From contig NZ_LRQV01000020.1 in assembly GCF_001567585.1 (NCBI RefSeq), forward strand, positions 1-64,000: a stretch of 64,000 nucleotides of DNA. The letters run 5' to 3'. A program made the position numbers and the translations under genes. A model generated the notes under the pieces. The model was not told the origin of the DNA. It saw only the letters and a program-made list of their open reading frames with translations, and ran no database searches. Position 1 is the first letter of the stretch. Each line of letters opens with the position of its first letter. Source of the stretch: Micromonospora rosaria. GTDB taxonomy: Bacteria; Actinomycetota; Actinomycetes; Mycobacteriales; Micromonosporaceae. Below are positions 8,325 to 17,664 of this stretch, piece after piece.

Positions 8325-8938
8325 TGCCCCCGTTCACCGTCCTGCACGTCTGCATGGGCAACATCTGCCGTTCCCCGATGGCCGAGCGGTTGCTGGCCCG
8401 TGAGGTGCAGGAACGGCTGGGCCGGCAGGGGCCGACCGACCCGGGCCGCGCCGACGAGCTGGTGCACAGCCACAGCGCGGGTACCGGCGGGTGGCACGCC
8501 GGCGAGGAGATGAACCCGCCGGCGGCCCGGCAGGTCACCGCGCGCGGCGGTGACGTCGCCGGGTTCGCCGCCCGCAAGCTGCGCTCCGACCAGATCGACG
8601 CGGCGGACCTGGTCCTCACCGCCACCGCCGACCAGCAGGAGTACGTCGTGGCGCTGCGGCCGGACGCCGCCGGGCGCACCTTCGTGCTCGGTGAGTTCGG
8701 CCGCCTCCTGGCGGCGGTGGACGCCGACGCGCTGCCACCGGCGGCGGCGACCCCCGACGCGGTGTACGCCCGGGGGGTGGCCCTGGTCGACGCCGCGCAC
8801 GCGGCCCGCGAGGGGGCCGCCTCGCTGCCCGCCGACGACCTGGACGACCCGTGGGGACGGGGCGACCAGTGCTTCCACCGGGTCGCCGACGAGATCGAGG
8901 AGACGGTACGGCCGCTCGCGGCCGTCCTGCTGCCCTGA
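8324..8938 (+). CDS. Low-molecular-weight protein-tyrosine phosphatase
   Basis: The 204-residue protein carries the C-X5-R phosphate-binding loop at C10-R16 (CMGNICRS) close to the N-terminus and an Asp-Pro pair (DDLDDPWG) near the C-terminus that fits the general acid. This is the low-molecular-weight PTP architecture, somewhat longer than the usual 150-160 residues because of extra sequence around residues 30-45 and 130-170. The GTG start overlaps the upstream TAG by one base. Its substrate cannot be told from context. Confidence 0.88.
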   Translation: MPPFTVLHVCMGNICRSPMAERLLAREVQERLGRQGPTDPGRADELVHSHSAGTGGWHAGEEMNPPAARQVTARGGDVAGFAARKLRSDQIDAADLVLTATADQQEYVVALRPDAAGRTFVLGEFGRLLAAVDADALPPAAATPDAVYARGVALVDAAHAAREGAASLPADDLDDPWGRGDQCFHRVADEIEETVRPLAAVLLP

Positions 8939-8941
8939 TCC

Positions 8942-8959
8942 GGGGGGTGCCGTCCCCCG
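8942..8959 (+). terminator. Possible hairpin after the phosphatase gene
   Basis: GGGGG (8943-8947) and CCCCC (8954-8958) flank a 6-nt loop, a few bases after the TGA at 8938. A short, T-containing tail follows. The stem is G/C only and short, so the call is tentative. Confidence 0.4.
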
Positions 8960-9072
8960 AAAGCGTCCTTTGTGCGAGCTTTCTCCGGATTCGTGGCCGT
9001 TTGGTCGTGGATGCGGCTCATCTCTGGTCATGCTGAACGGGTCCCAGCGACCGGCTCCTGCGGGGGAAGCTG

Positions 9073-11187
9073 ATGATCCGGACCCGACTCCACACACTGT
9101 TCACCGTGCTGATCGCCGGCCTGTTGGCCGGTCTGGCGCTGGCCGTGGCGGCCCTGCCGGCGGCCCTGCTGCTCGGCATCGGGGTGCGCTCCGTCATCGG
9201 CCCGTACGCCGAACTGCCCAACTCACTGCGGACGCCACCCACCGCCCAGCGCTCCAACCTCTACGCCAACGACGGGGTGACCCTGATCACCTCGTTCTAC
9301 GCCGAGAACCGCACCGACGTGCGGCTGGCCGAGGTCGCGCCGGTGCTGCGGCAGGCCGTGGTGGCCGCCGAGGACCTGCGCTTCTACCAGCACCGGGGCG
9401 TCGACGTGCGGGCGGTGATCCGGGCGTTCGCCGCCAACCAGCGCGGCGGGCCCCGGCAGGGCGCCTCCACGCTGACCATGCAGTACGTCCGGAACGTGCT
9501 GCGCAGCGACCCGCGCCTGAGCGAGGAGGAGCGGCGGGCGGCCACCGAGATCAGCAACGCCCGCAAGATCCAGGAGATGCGGTACGCCCTGGCGCTGGAG
9601 CGGGAGCTGACCAAGGACGAGATCCTGACCCGGTACCTGAACATCGCGTACTTCGGCTCCGGCGCGTACGGGGTCTCCGCCGCCAGCCACCGCTACTTCT
9701 CCAAGTCGCCCCGGCACCTGACGCTCGCTGAGGCGGCGCTGCTGGCCGGGCTGCTGCGGTCGCCCGACAACGACGACCCGATCGACGGCGACGCCGACGC
9801 GGCGCTGGCCCGCCGGGGGTACGTGCTCGACCAGTTGGTCGCCGCCGGGCAGGTCGCCGCCGCCGACGCCGAGCGGGCCCGGATCGCGCCGCTGGGGCTG
9901 CGCCCCAGCCACACCCCGAACGACTGCACGGCGGTGCCCGACGCGCGCAACGACTGGGGCTTCTTCTGCGACTGGTTCACCCGTTGGTGGAACACCCAGC
10001 CCACCTTCGGCGCCTCGGCGGAGGAACGGCAGCGCACCCTGCGGCGGGGCGGTTTCCGCATCGTCACCTCGCTCGACCCGGCCGTGCAGGCGACCGCCCA
10101 GCGCGAGGTGCTGCGGGTGTACGGCATCGGCGACCGCCGGGCCGCGCCGACGGCGGTGGTCGAGCCGACCACCGGCCGGGTGCTCGCCATGGCGGTCAAC
10201 CGCCGCTACGGCGTCGCGGCGAACCCGCCCGGCCAGCGCAACCACCCGAACACGGTCAACCAGTTGGTGGCGGGCGGTGGTGACATCGTCGGCTACCAGG
10301 CCGGGTCGACGTTCAAGCTCTTCACCATGCTCGCCGCGCTGGAGGCCGGGCTCCCGCTGCGGACCACCTTCACCGCCCCGTCCCGCCTGGTCACCGAGTG
10401 GCCCGTCAGCGGGCCGAACGGGTGCGACGGCTTCTGGTGCCCGAGCAACTCCACCCCCGAGACGCAGAACGGCCCCCGGACCATGTGGGACGCCTTCGAG
10501 CGCTCGGTCAACACGTACTTCGCCTGGCTGGCCGGGCAGGTCGGGGCCGACCGGGTGGTGGAGATGGCCGAGCGGCTCGGCATCGTGCTGCGGGCCGAGG
10601 AGGACGCCCGGCTGGCCCGGTACGGGGCGAAGGACTGGGGGCCGTTCACCCTCGGGGTGGCCGCCACCACCCCGCTGGACCTGGCCGGGGCGTACGCCAC
10701 CGTGGCCGCCGAGGGCAGGTACTGCAAGCCGCTGCCGGTGCTGACGATCACCGACGCCGCCGGCCGCCCGGTCCCCGCCGCCCGCCCGGACTGCCGGCAG
10801 GTGCTCGACACCGACGTGGCCCGCGCCGCCACCGACGCCGCCCGCTGCCCGGTCGGCGACCAGTCGATGTACGGCGGCTGCACCGGCGCCGGCACCGCCG
10901 CCGGCCTGCGGCCCCGGCTGGGCCGCCCGGTGGCGGGCAAGACCGGCAGCTCCGAGGGGTACGGCACGGAGACGGTGGTCGCCTTCACCCCGCAGCTCGC
11001 GGTCGCCTCGATAGCGACGAACCCCGACGACCCGGGGGACGCGGTCGGCAGGGCGGTGCAGGCGCACCTGGTCGACGTGGTCGGTGAGGTGCTCGCCACC
11101 GGTCTGGCCGGTCAGCCGGTCCGGGACTTCGTTCCGCCCAGCGAGGTGATCGCCAACCAGGTCACCGGCGCCCGCGCCGGCAACTGA
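9073..11187 (+). CDS. Class A penicillin-binding protein (glycosyltransferase/transpeptidase)
   Basis: This bifunctional peptidoglycan synthase polymerises lipid II and cross-links the strands. The 704-residue product has an N-terminal membrane anchor (about residues 8-38), then a GT51 domain with the catalytic motif at E100 (EDLRFYQHRGVD) and the QGASTLTMQYVRN block. The transpeptidase domain has the nucleophile S412 in STFK, SVN (in ERSVNTYF) and KTG at 623-625. There is no PASTA tail; it ends about 75 residues after KTG. The ATG at 9073 follows GGGGGAAG. A palindromic element lies between it and the convergent gene downstream. Confidence 0.95.
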   Translation: MIRTRLHTLFTVLIAGLLAGLALAVAALPAALLLGIGVRSVIGPYAELPNSLRTPPTAQRSNLYANDGVTLITSFYAENRTDVRLAEVAPVLRQAVVAAEDLRFYQHRGVDVRAVIRAFAANQRGGPRQGASTLTMQYVRNVLRSDPRLSEEERRAATEISNARKIQEMRYALALERELTKDEILTRYLNIAYFGSGAYGVSAASHRYFSKSPRHLTLAEAALLAGLLRSPDNDDPIDGDADAALARRGYVLDQLVAAGQVAAADAERARIAPLGLRPSHTPNDCTAVPDARNDWGFFCDWFTRWWNTQPTFGASAEERQRTLRRGGFRIVTSLDPAVQATAQREVLRVYGIGDRRAAPTAVVEPTTGRVLAMAVNRRYGVAANPPGQRNHPNTVNQLVAGGGDIVGYQAGSTFKLFTMLAALEAGLPLRTTFTAPSRLVTEWPVSGPNGCDGFWCPSNSTPETQNGPRTMWDAFERSVNTYFAWLAGQVGADRVVEMAERLGIVLRAEEDARLARYGAKDWGPFTLGVAATTPLDLAGAYATVAAEGRYCKPLPVLTITDAAGRPVPAARPDCRQVLDTDVARAATDAARCPVGDQSMYGGCTGAGTAAGLRPRLGRPVAGKTGSSEGYGTETVVAFTPQLAVASIATNPDDPGDAVGRAVQAHLVDVVGEVLATGLAGQPVRDFVPPSEVIANQVTGARAGN

Positions 11188-11250
11188 CCGCCGCCCGCGT
11201 GCCCGCCGCCCGCTGCCCGCCGCCCGCCGGGTACCGGGTGGCGGGCGGCG

Positions 11251-11307
11251 GTGTTAAGAAGGGGCCCCTGCTCTACCGGAAGCGTTAACAGGGGGCCCTT
11301 CCTTACC
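11251..11307 (+). repeat. 57-bp double-palindrome element, copy 2
   Basis: It starts GTGTTAAGAAGGGGCCCCT, has the core CTCTACCGGAAGCG, and ends AGGGGGCCCTTCCTTACC-like (here with TTAACAG between). It fills the gap between the PBP stop (11187) and the convergent NAD(P)-binding gene. The TAA stop of that gene (11303-11305 on the minus strand) lies inside the element. Confidence 0.85.
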
Positions 11308-12760
11308 GGGGGGTTTCGGCGTGGTGGGCGATGTTGCGGGCCATGCCGCCGAAGACGACCGTGTGGAACGGGGCCACCGCCGCCCAGTACGCGTGCCCGG
11401 CCAGGCCGCGCGGGAGGAAGACGGCCCGCTGCACGTACCGGCTCTGGCCGTCTCCGGCCGGTTCGGCGCGCATCTCCAGCCAGGCCCGGCCGGGCAGGCG
11501 CATCTCGGCGCGCAGCCGTAGCAGTTCGCCGGGGACGATCTCCTCGACCCGCCAGAAGTCCAGCGCCTCGCCGACCCGGAGCCGGTGCGGGTCGCGCCGC
11601 CCCCGGCGCAGCCCCACCCCGCCGACCAGCCGGTCCAGCCAGCCCCGGACCGCCCAGGCCAGCGGGAAGGAGTACCAGCCGTTTTCGCCGCCGACCCCCT
11701 CGATCACTCGCCACAACTCGGGCACGGTGGCGGTTACCAGCCGCTCCTGCACGTTGGTGTAGAACGAGCCGCCGGACCACTGCGGGTCGGTGGGCAGGGG
11801 CTCGGCCGCCGCGTCCGGCCCGCACGCGGTCGACCAGCGCGTCTCCACGTCGGCGTCGCGGACCTTCGTCAGGGCCAGCCGGACCGCCGCGTCGAATCCG
11901 GTCAGCCCGCCGGGCGGGTCGGGGACGTACCGGGCGATGTCGTGCTCGTGCGCCACCGCCTCGTGGACCAGGCTCTCCACCAGGGGACGGGCGATCCGGT
12001 TGGGGACCGGGGTGACCAGACCGACCCAGTACGAGGAGAGCGTCGGGGTCAGTGGGCGCACCGGCACCACGATCCGGCGGCGCAGCCCGGCCACCGCCGC
12101 GTACCGCTGCATCATGTCGGTGAAGGTGAGCACGTCCGGGCCGCCGATGTCGAAGGCCCGGTTCACCCCGGCCGGCAGGTCCAGGCAGCCGATCAGGTAG
12201 TGCAGCACGTCGCGGACCGCGATCGGCTGGATGCGGTTGCGCACCCAGCGCGGGGTGACCATGACGGGCAGCCGCTCGGTCAGGTACCGCAGCATCTCGA
12301 ACGACGCCGACCCGGAGCCGATGATCACCGCCGCCCGGAGCACGGCGGTGGGCACCCCGCTGGCCAGCAGGATCCGCGCCACCTCGGCGCGCGAGCGCAG
12401 GTGCGCCGAGACCTCCGCCTCGGTCGGCTCCGGCCCGCCCAGGTAGACGATCCGGCGTACGCCGGCCTCCCGGGCCGCCGCCGCGACGTTGGTGGCGGCC
12501 TCGCGGTCGGCGGCCTCGAACCCGGCCTGTCCGAGCGAGTGCACCAGGTAGTAGACGACGTCCACCCCGCGCATCGCGGCCGGCAGGGTCTCCGCGCGGC
12601 GCAGGTCGCCCTCGACGATCTCGACCTGCGTGGCCCACGGCACGTCCCGGAGTCGACCGGGGGTGCGGGCCAGGCACCGGACGGTCCGCCCCTCGGCCAG
12701 CAGCCGGGGCGCCAACCGTCCGCCGATGTATCCGGTGGCACCGGTGACCAGGCATCTCAC
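11303..12760 (-). CDS. NAD(P)-binding epimerase-like protein with C-terminal DUF2867 domain
   Basis: This 485-residue protein begins with a Rossmann fold ([16 protein letters not shown], the TGxxGxxG dinucleotide motif) of the atypical SDR/NmrA-like group, covering about residues 1-280. The remainder matches the DUF2867 pattern ([30 protein letters not shown], then [16 protein letters not shown]). The substrate is unknown; YYLVHS replaces the classical SDR YxxxK context. The GTG at 12760 has GGAG about 5 nt upstream. Its last codon and stop run into the palindromic element. It is divergent from glyA with only 35 bp between starts. Confidence 0.88.
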   Translation of the reverse strand: MRCLVTGATGYIGGRLAPRLLAEGRTVRCLARTPGRLRDVPWATQVEIVEGDLRRAETLPAAMRGVDVVYYLVHSLGQAGFEAADREAATNVAAAAREAGVRRIVYLGGPEPTEAEVSAHLRSRAEVARILLASGVPTAVLRAAVIIGSGSASFEMLRYLTERLPVMVTPRWVRNRIQPIAVRDVLHYLIGCLDLPAGVNRAFDIGGPDVLTFTDMMQRYAAVAGLRRRIVVPVRPLTPTLSSYWVGLVTPVPNRIARPLVESLVHEAVAHEHDIARYVPDPPGGLTGFDAAVRLALTKVRDADVETRWSTACGPDAAAEPLPTDPQWSGGSFYTNVQERLVTATVPELWRVIEGVGGENGWYSFPLAWAVRGWLDRLVGGVGLRRGRRDPHRLRVGEALDFWRVEEIVPGELLRLRAEMRLPGRAWLEMRAEPAGDGQSRYVQRAVFLPRGLAGHAYWAAVAPFHTVVFGGMARNIAHHAETPR

Positions 12761-12781
12761 GGTCTCCAGTGTGCGGCCCCA

Positions 12782-12787
12782 TAGACT
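12782..12787 (+). promoter_or_regulatory. -10 element of a probable leaderless glyA promoter
   Basis: TAGACT matches the actinobacterial TAnnnT consensus and ends 8 nt before the GTG at 12796. No Shine-Dalgarno is present there, so transcription probably starts at or next to the start codon. No good -35 is visible. Confidence 0.5.
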
Positions 12788-12795
12788 CGGTCGCT

Positions 12796-14082
12796 GTGGA
12801 CATCGCAACGCCCACCTTCTGGGGGCCGGACTTCGACCAGCTCAGCGCCGTCGACCCGGAGATCGCGCAGGTGGTTCTCGGCGAGTTGGACCGGCTCCGG
12901 GGCGGCCTGCAACTGATCGCCAGCGAGAACCTGACCTCGCCGGCCGTGCTGGCCGCGCTCGGCTCGACGCTGACCAACAAGTACGCCGAGGGGTACCCGG
13001 GACGGCGCTACTACGGCGGCTGCGCCGAGGTGGACCGGGCCGAGGAGATCGGCATTGCCCGGGCCCGGGAGCTGTTCGGGGCGGAGCACGCCAACCTCCA
13101 GCCGCACTCCGGGGCGAGCGCCAACCTGGCCGCGTACGCGGCGCTGGTGCAGCCGGGGGACACCGTGCTGGCGATGGAGCTGCCGCACGGCGGCCACCTC
13201 ACCCACGGCAGCCGGGTGAACTTCTCCGGCCGCTGGTTCGGCACGGTCGGGTACCCGGTCCGCCCCGACACCGAGCTGATCGACTACGACGAGGTCCGGG
13301 ACCTGGCCCGCGCCCACCGACCCAAGATGATCATCTGCGGCGCGACCGCGTACCCGCGCCTGATCGACTTCCGCCGGTTCCGGGAGATCGCCGACGAGGT
13401 CTCGGCGTACCTGGTGGTGGACGCGGCGCACTTCATCGGGCTGGTCGCCGGCGGGGCGATCCCCTCCCCGGTGCCGTACGCCGACGTGGTCTGCGCGACC
13501 ACGCACAAGGTGCTGCGCGGTCCCCGGGGCGGGATGATCCTCTGCCGGGAGTCGCTGGCCCAGCGGATCGACAAGGCGGTCTTCCCGTTCACCCAGGGCG
13601 GGCCACTGATGCACGCGGTCGCGGCGAAGGCGGTGGCGCTGCGCGAGGCCGCCCAGCCGGAGTTCCGCACGTACGCCGCCCGGGTGGTCGACAACGCGCG
13701 GGCGCTCGCCGCCGGGCTGGCCGACGAGGGGATGCGCCCGGTCTCCGGGGGCACCGACACCCACCTGGCCCTGATCGACCTGCGCGGGCTGGGGGTGACC
13801 GGGGCCGAGGCCGAGGCCCGCTGCGACGCCGCCGGGATCACCCTGAACAAGAACGCCATCCCGTACGACCCGCAGCGGCCGATGGTCGCCTCCGGCATCC
13901 GGGTGGGCACCCCCAGCGTCACCACCCAGGGCATGCGGGAGGGCGAGATGCGCCGGATCGCCGGCCTGATCGGGCGGGCGGTGCGGACCGACCCGGCGGA
14001 CCCCGGCGGGGCCGACGCGACGGCCCGGATCGCGGCCGAGGTGGCCGAGCTGGTCGCCGAGTTCCCGGCGTACCCCCGATGA
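12796..14082 (+). CDS. glyA: Serine hydroxymethyltransferase
   Basis: The PLP enzyme converts serine and tetrahydrofolate to glycine and methylene-THF. The 428-residue product has the [16 protein letters not shown]-terminal motif, [15 protein letters not shown], and the PLP-binding lysine K238 in [15 protein letters not shown]. The GTG at 12796 is preferred over the GTG/ATG candidates further 5' because homologues begin near this point and a -10 element sits 8 nt upstream. The stop overlaps the next gene by ATGA, coupling it to the membrane protein gene. Confidence 0.96.
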   Translation: MDIATPTFWGPDFDQLSAVDPEIAQVVLGELDRLRGGLQLIASENLTSPAVLAALGSTLTNKYAEGYPGRRYYGGCAEVDRAEEIGIARARELFGAEHANLQPHSGASANLAAYAALVQPGDTVLAMELPHGGHLTHGSRVNFSGRWFGTVGYPVRPDTELIDYDEVRDLARAHRPKMIICGATAYPRLIDFRRFREIADEVSAYLVVDAAHFIGLVAGGAIPSPVPYADVVCATTHKVLRGPRGGMILCRESLAQRIDKAVFPFTQGGPLMHAVAAKAVALREAAQPEFRTYAARVVDNARALAAGLADEGMRPVSGGTDTHLALIDLRGLGVTGAEAEARCDAAGITLNKNAIPYDPQRPMVASGIRVGTPSVTTQGMREGEMRRIAGLIGRAVRTDPADPGGADATARIAAEVAELVAEFPAYPR

Positions 14083-14570
14083 GCGCGCCGGAGGCGGGGC
14101 GGCCGTCGACGGACGACTCCCGGGCGGCCCGGTTCACCACCGACGCGCCCCCGGCGGGCCAGCCGGGGGCGATCCGGGCCCGGTTGCCGTTCCTGCGGTA
14201 CACGCTGGTCGCCTGCGCGGTGCTGGCCCTGCTCATGGTGCCGGTGGCGGCGCTCTGGCGCGGCTCGACCAGCGCGGCCGGGGTGGCCGCCGGGATCGGC
14301 CTGGTGGTGGCCAGCTACCTGGTCTCCGGGCTCTCGGTGGCCTGGGCCGACGCGGTCAACCCGAAACTGATCATGCCGTTCGGTCTGGTCACCTACGGGA
14401 TCAAGATCGTGATGCTCGGCGTGGCGATGTCGGCGGTGGCGGCCACCGGGTGGGCCGGGCTGCCCGACCTGGGGGTGGGCGTCATCGTCGCCGTGATCGT
14501 CTGGACCGGCGCCCACCTGACCTGGGCGTTACGCACCCCGCTGCCGTACGTGCAGCCGAGCGGCGACTGA
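14079..14570 (+). CDS. atpI: AtpI-like four-helix membrane protein
   Basis: The 163-residue product has a polar, Pro/Asp-rich N-terminus of about 40 residues, then four hydrophobic segments (starting near [45 protein letters not shown] and [16 protein letters not shown]). The size and topology fit ATP synthase protein I, and the position just upstream of the atp genes supports it. AtpI proteins assist c-ring assembly or Mg2+ handling. It starts with ATGA overlapping the glyA stop, so it is translationally tied to glyA rather than to atpB, and a 264-bp gap follows. Family membership is inferred from topology and position. Confidence 0.7.
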   Translation: MSAPEAGRPSTDDSRAARFTTDAPPAGQPGAIRARLPFLRYTLVACAVLALLMVPVAALWRGSTSAAGVAAGIGLVVASYLVSGLSVAWADAVNPKLIMPFGLVTYGIKIVMLGVAMSAVAATGWAGLPDLGVGVIVAVIVWTGAHLTWALRTPLPYVQPSGD

Positions 14571-14834
14571 GCCCGGCGCGCGTACCCGCAGGTGACGGCC
14601 GGTGCCGCGCGGCGGGCCGGTGTCGTGGTGACCGATCGTCGCGGCGTACCCGGAACCGGTCGGTCACTGGCCGTTCATGTCGGATTTTCGTCCGGCCGGT
14701 CGGGCTGCCCTGTCGTGGGGTACAGGAGTAGTCTGAGCCGCGGTTGACGCGCCCGCAGTACGCCCGCACGCTGTTCGCAGTGTGGGGGGTGCCGCACACT
14801 CCCGCGCGTCCCTGCTGATATCGTTCGCCTCGTC

Positions 14835-15056
14835 ATGGGCGATGACCTTCACTCCAGCAAATCCGATGAGCACTCGTCGGAGGGTGTGGCCGGTGCCGTG
14901 GCGGGCTACCTGCTCGCCGGGATTGTGGCGTGGGGGTTCCTCGGATGGTTGGCGGAACGCTTCCTCGCTCTGCCGACCGGTCTCGGGGTCGCCGCCGGCA
15001 TGATCCTCGGCGCAGCCGGAGCGATCTACCTGATCATGAAGAGGCTCAGTGCTTGA
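14835..15056 (+). CDS. AtpZ/AtpI-family small membrane protein
   Basis: The 73-residue protein has a hydrophilic head (MGDDLHSSKSDEHSSEG) and two hydrophobic helices (AGAVAGYLLAGIVAWGFLGW and GLGVAAGMILGAAGAIYLIM). This two-helix hairpin with a GxLxG-like turn is typical of AtpZ, which accompanies F-type ATPase operons. The ATG has no strong Shine-Dalgarno. It ends 43 bp before the atpB start and is probably the first gene of the main atp transcript. Confidence 0.82.
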   Translation: MGDDLHSSKSDEHSSEGVAGAVAGYLLAGIVAWGFLGWLAERFLALPTGLGVAAGMILGAAGAIYLIMKRLSA

Positions 15057-15099
15057 AGTGCCGGCACGTGCGGGTCTGTCGAGTGCGGAGGAAGACACG

Positions 15100-15879
15100 G
15101 TGAGCAGAGAGCTGGTCGCGGCCGAGGGCCTGCCATGGCCCCCCAGCGTCGGGGACTTCTATCCGCCGGAGCTGGCCGGCCCCTGGGTGACCAAGTTCGG
15201 CATCATGGTCTGGCTGGCCGTCGCCCTGATCATCATCTTCTTCATGGCGACCTACCGGAACCCGAAGCTGGTGCCGACCAAGGGCCAGTGGATGGCCGAG
15301 TCGGTCTACGGGCTGGTGCGGGACAACATCGCCCGGGAGCAGATGGGCAAGGAAGGCATCCGCTTCGCCCCCTACTTCACGGTGCTCTTCTGCTACATCG
15401 CGGTGACGAACCTCTTCGGTATCACGCCGTTCCTGCAGATCTCGCCGAACTCGCACATCGCCTTCCCCATCGTGCTCGCGGCGATCACCTACATCATGTA
15501 CATCTACATCGGTGTCCGTAAGCACGGTCTGGGTCGCTACCTGAAGCAGAGCCTGATCCTGCCCGGTATCCCGTGGCCGATGCACTTCCTGCTGATTCCG
15601 ATCGAGTTTCTGCAGACGTTCATCAACCGGCCGGTCACCCTGGCGGTGCGACTCTTCGCCAACATGTTCGCCGGGCACCTGATCCTGCTGGTCTTCACCG
15701 TCGGTGGCTTCGTGCTGCTGGCCTCGGACAACATCCTCATCCAGGCGACCTCGGTGTTCGCCTTCCTGATGGCGATCCTGATGGCCTTCTTCGAGGTCCT
15801 GGTCGCCCTCCTGCAGGCGTACGTCTTCGTGACCCTGAGCGCCAACTACATCGGGTCGTCGCTGGCCGACGAGCACTGA
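15100..15879 (+). CDS. atpB: ATP synthase F0 subunit a
   Basis: Subunit a forms the proton half-channels next to the c-ring. The 259-residue product has the essential arginine at R184 in LAVRLFANMFAGH, the FLQTFINRPVTL helix before it, and five to six membrane helices. I chose the GTG at 15100 because GGAGGAAG lies 5 nt upstream; an in-frame GTG at 15049 lacks a ribosome-binding site and would overlap the atpZ-like gene. It is followed by atpE after 91 bp. Confidence 0.96.
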   Translation: MSRELVAAEGLPWPPSVGDFYPPELAGPWVTKFGIMVWLAVALIIIFFMATYRNPKLVPTKGQWMAESVYGLVRDNIAREQMGKEGIRFAPYFTVLFCYIAVTNLFGITPFLQISPNSHIAFPIVLAAITYIMYIYIGVRKHGLGRYLKQSLILPGIPWPMHFLLIPIEFLQTFINRPVTLAVRLFANMFAGHLILLVFTVGGFVLLASDNILIQATSVFAFLMAILMAFFEVLVALLQAYVFVTLSANYIGSSLADEH

Positions 15880-15970
15880 TCCCCGCTCGGTGGGCCGCCC
15901 GGCCGACCAAGCTTCTGGTACCGACCGCGACGCGTGAAACCTCACGCGCCAAACAGGAGGAATACCCGCA

Positions 15971-16195
15971 ATGGACGTTCTCGCCGCTATCAACGGTAAC
16001 GTCAACACCATCGGCTACGGTCTCGCCGCCGTCGGCCCGGCGATCGGTGTTGCCCTGATCTTCGTGGCGTACATCAACTCCAGCGCCCGTCAGCCGGAGT
16101 CCGCCGGTTACAACCGGACCTGGCTGGTGCTGGGCTTCGCCCTGGTCGAGGCGCTCGCCCTGTTCGGCCTGGTGCTCGCCTTCGCCGTTAGCTGA
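15971..16195 (+). CDS. atpE: ATP synthase F0 subunit c
   Basis: The 74-residue proteolipid is two hydrophobic helices joined by the polar loop ARQPE. The proton-binding carboxylate is E60 in FALVEALALFG. The GxGxG-type packing of helix 1 is partly replaced (IGYGLAAVGPAIGVAL). The ATG follows a strong AGGAGG. The A/I residues around E60 mark the bedaquiline-contact region seen in actinobacterial subunit c. Confidence 0.97.
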   Translation: MDVLAAINGNVNTIGYGLAAVGPAIGVALIFVAYINSSARQPESAGYNRTWLVLGFALVEALALFGLVLAFAVS

Positions 16196-16224
16196 CCGTC
16201 CGCTCTTCGACCCGGAGGTCCGAC

Positions 16225-16749
16225 ATGATTCTCGCCGCCGAGGGCCACCACCCGCTCGTGCCGATCTGGCAAGAGGTCGTCATCGGGACGATCGCCTTCG
16301 CCCTGCTCTGCTTCGTCCTGATGAAGTTCGTCCTGCCGCGCATGGAGGAGATGTACCAGGCGCGGGTCGACGCGATCGAGGGCGGCATCAAGCGCGCTGA
16401 GGCGGCTCAGGCCGAGGCGAACCAGTTGCTGGAGCAGTACCGCGTCCAGCTCGCCGAGGTGCGGACCGAAGCGGCCAAGATCCGGGACGACGCCCGGGCC
16501 GACGCCGAGGCGATCCGTACCGAGATCCTCACCAAGGCCCGTGAGGAGTCCGACCGGGTCATCGCGGCCGGCCGGGAGGCGTTGGCCGTCGAGCGGGAGA
16601 CCCTGGTGCGCGAGCTGCGTGCCGAGGTCGGCGGGCTCGCGGTCGACCTGGCCAGCAAGATCGTCGGTGAGTCCCTCGCCGACGAGGCCCGCCGCAAGGG
16701 CACGGTCGAGCGGTTCCTGACCGGTCTCGAGAGCGCGGGGGCCCGCTGA
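16225..16749 (+). CDS. atpF: ATP synthase F0 subunit b
   Basis: The 174-residue protein has one N-terminal transmembrane helix (about residues 17-37, VVIGTIAFALLCFVLMKFVL) and a long Glu/Ala/Arg coiled coil that forms the peripheral stalk. It is a normal single b subunit, not a b-delta fusion as in mycobacteria. The stop overlaps the atpH start (TGATG). Confidence 0.96.
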   Translation: MILAAEGHHPLVPIWQEVVIGTIAFALLCFVLMKFVLPRMEEMYQARVDAIEGGIKRAEAAQAEANQLLEQYRVQLAEVRTEAAKIRDDARADAEAIRTEILTKAREESDRVIAAGREALAVERETLVRELRAEVGGLAVDLASKIVGESLADEARRKGTVERFLTGLESAGAR

Positions 16750-17570
16750 TGCAGGCCGCCAGCCGGGAGTCGTACCGGGTAGCGGTCGAGCGACTGGAGG
16801 CGTACGTCCGGGGCGCGCAGTCGCAGGCGGTCGTCACCACCGCCGAGGAGCTGCTCGCCGTGGCCGGTCTGCTGCGTCGGGAGCCCCGGCTGCGCCGGGC
16901 GCTGTCCGACCCGGCCCGACCCGGGGCGGACCGGTCCGCGCTGCTGGCCGGAATGCTCACCGGCAAGATCGGCGCCGACGCGCTCGACCTGGTCGGCGCG
17001 CTGGTCGCCGGTCGCTGGTCGGCACCGTCGGAGTTGCTCGACGGGGCCGAGCGGCTCGGGGTGGAGGCGCTGATGGCCGGCGCCGAGGCAGCCGGCGACC
17101 TCGGTGAGGTGGAGGACGAGCTGTTCCGCTTCGGTCAGCTCGTCGACGGGCAGCCGCAGCTGTCCAACCTGCTGACCGATCCGATCGCGCCGGTGACCCA
17201 GCGCGCCGGGCTGGTCCGGGACCTGCTGACCGGTAAGGCGCGTCCGGCCACCGTGACCCTGGTCGAGGTGGCGCTCTCCGGGTTCGGTGGGCGCTCCTTC
17301 CACGGGGCGCTCACCCGGCTGGTCGAGCTGGCCGCCGAACGGCGGGACCGGCAGGTCGCGTACGTGACCGTGGCCGCCCCACTGGGTGACGACGAGGAAC
17401 GCCGACTGGGCGACCGCCTGTCGCAGATATACGGTCGGCAGGTCGACGTCAAGCAGAACGTCGACCCCGCCGTGCTCGGTGGGGTCAGCGTTCAGGTCGG
17501 TGCGGACCTCTACGACGGCACCGTCCTGCGCCGCCTCACAGAGACCCGCAACGCGCTCGCGAAGCGCTGA
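16749..17570 (+). CDS. atpH: ATP synthase F1 subunit delta
   Basis: The 273-residue delta subunit joins the peripheral stalk to the F1 head. It is longer than the roughly 180 residues of E. coli, as in Streptomyces, with an N-terminal extension containing VVTTAEELLAVAGLL. The conserved C-terminal block reads DPAVLGGVSVQVGADLYDGT followed by VLRRL. Its ATG shares one base with the atpF stop. A 94-bp gap with a TTGACA box separates it from atpA. Confidence 0.95.
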   Translation: MQAASRESYRVAVERLEAYVRGAQSQAVVTTAEELLAVAGLLRREPRLRRALSDPARPGADRSALLAGMLTGKIGADALDLVGALVAGRWSAPSELLDGAERLGVEALMAGAEAAGDLGEVEDELFRFGQLVDGQPQLSNLLTDPIAPVTQRAGLVRDLLTGKARPATVTLVEVALSGFGGRSFHGALTRLVELAAERRDRQVAYVTVAAPLGDDEERRLGDRLSQIYGRQVDVKQNVDPAVLGGVSVQVGADLYDGTVLRRLTETRNALAKR

Positions 17571-17596
17571 CCGGCACAGCCACACAGCGCACCTGT

Positions 17597-17627
17597 TTGA
17601 CAGACGCCATTCGGACCGGTCGGTACT
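17597..17627 (+). promoter_or_regulatory. Possible internal promoter upstream of atpA
   Basis: A perfect -35 hexamer TTGACA lies at 17597-17602. The best -10 candidate, GGTACT at 17622-17627, leaves a 19-nt spacer, which is long. The region may give an extra internal start for atpA-atpG-atpD; confidence is low because of the spacer. Confidence 0.3.
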
Positions 17628-17664
17628 AGGTATCCCGGGCCCCTGATACTTAAGGAAGCAGAGG

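Noticed and set aside
14729..14747. TAGTCT (-10-like) and nearby TTGACG as the atp operon promoter
   Set aside because: The TTGACG lies downstream of the TAGTCT, and no TAnnnT box stands at the right distance after it. I left the atp promoter unassigned within 14571-14834.
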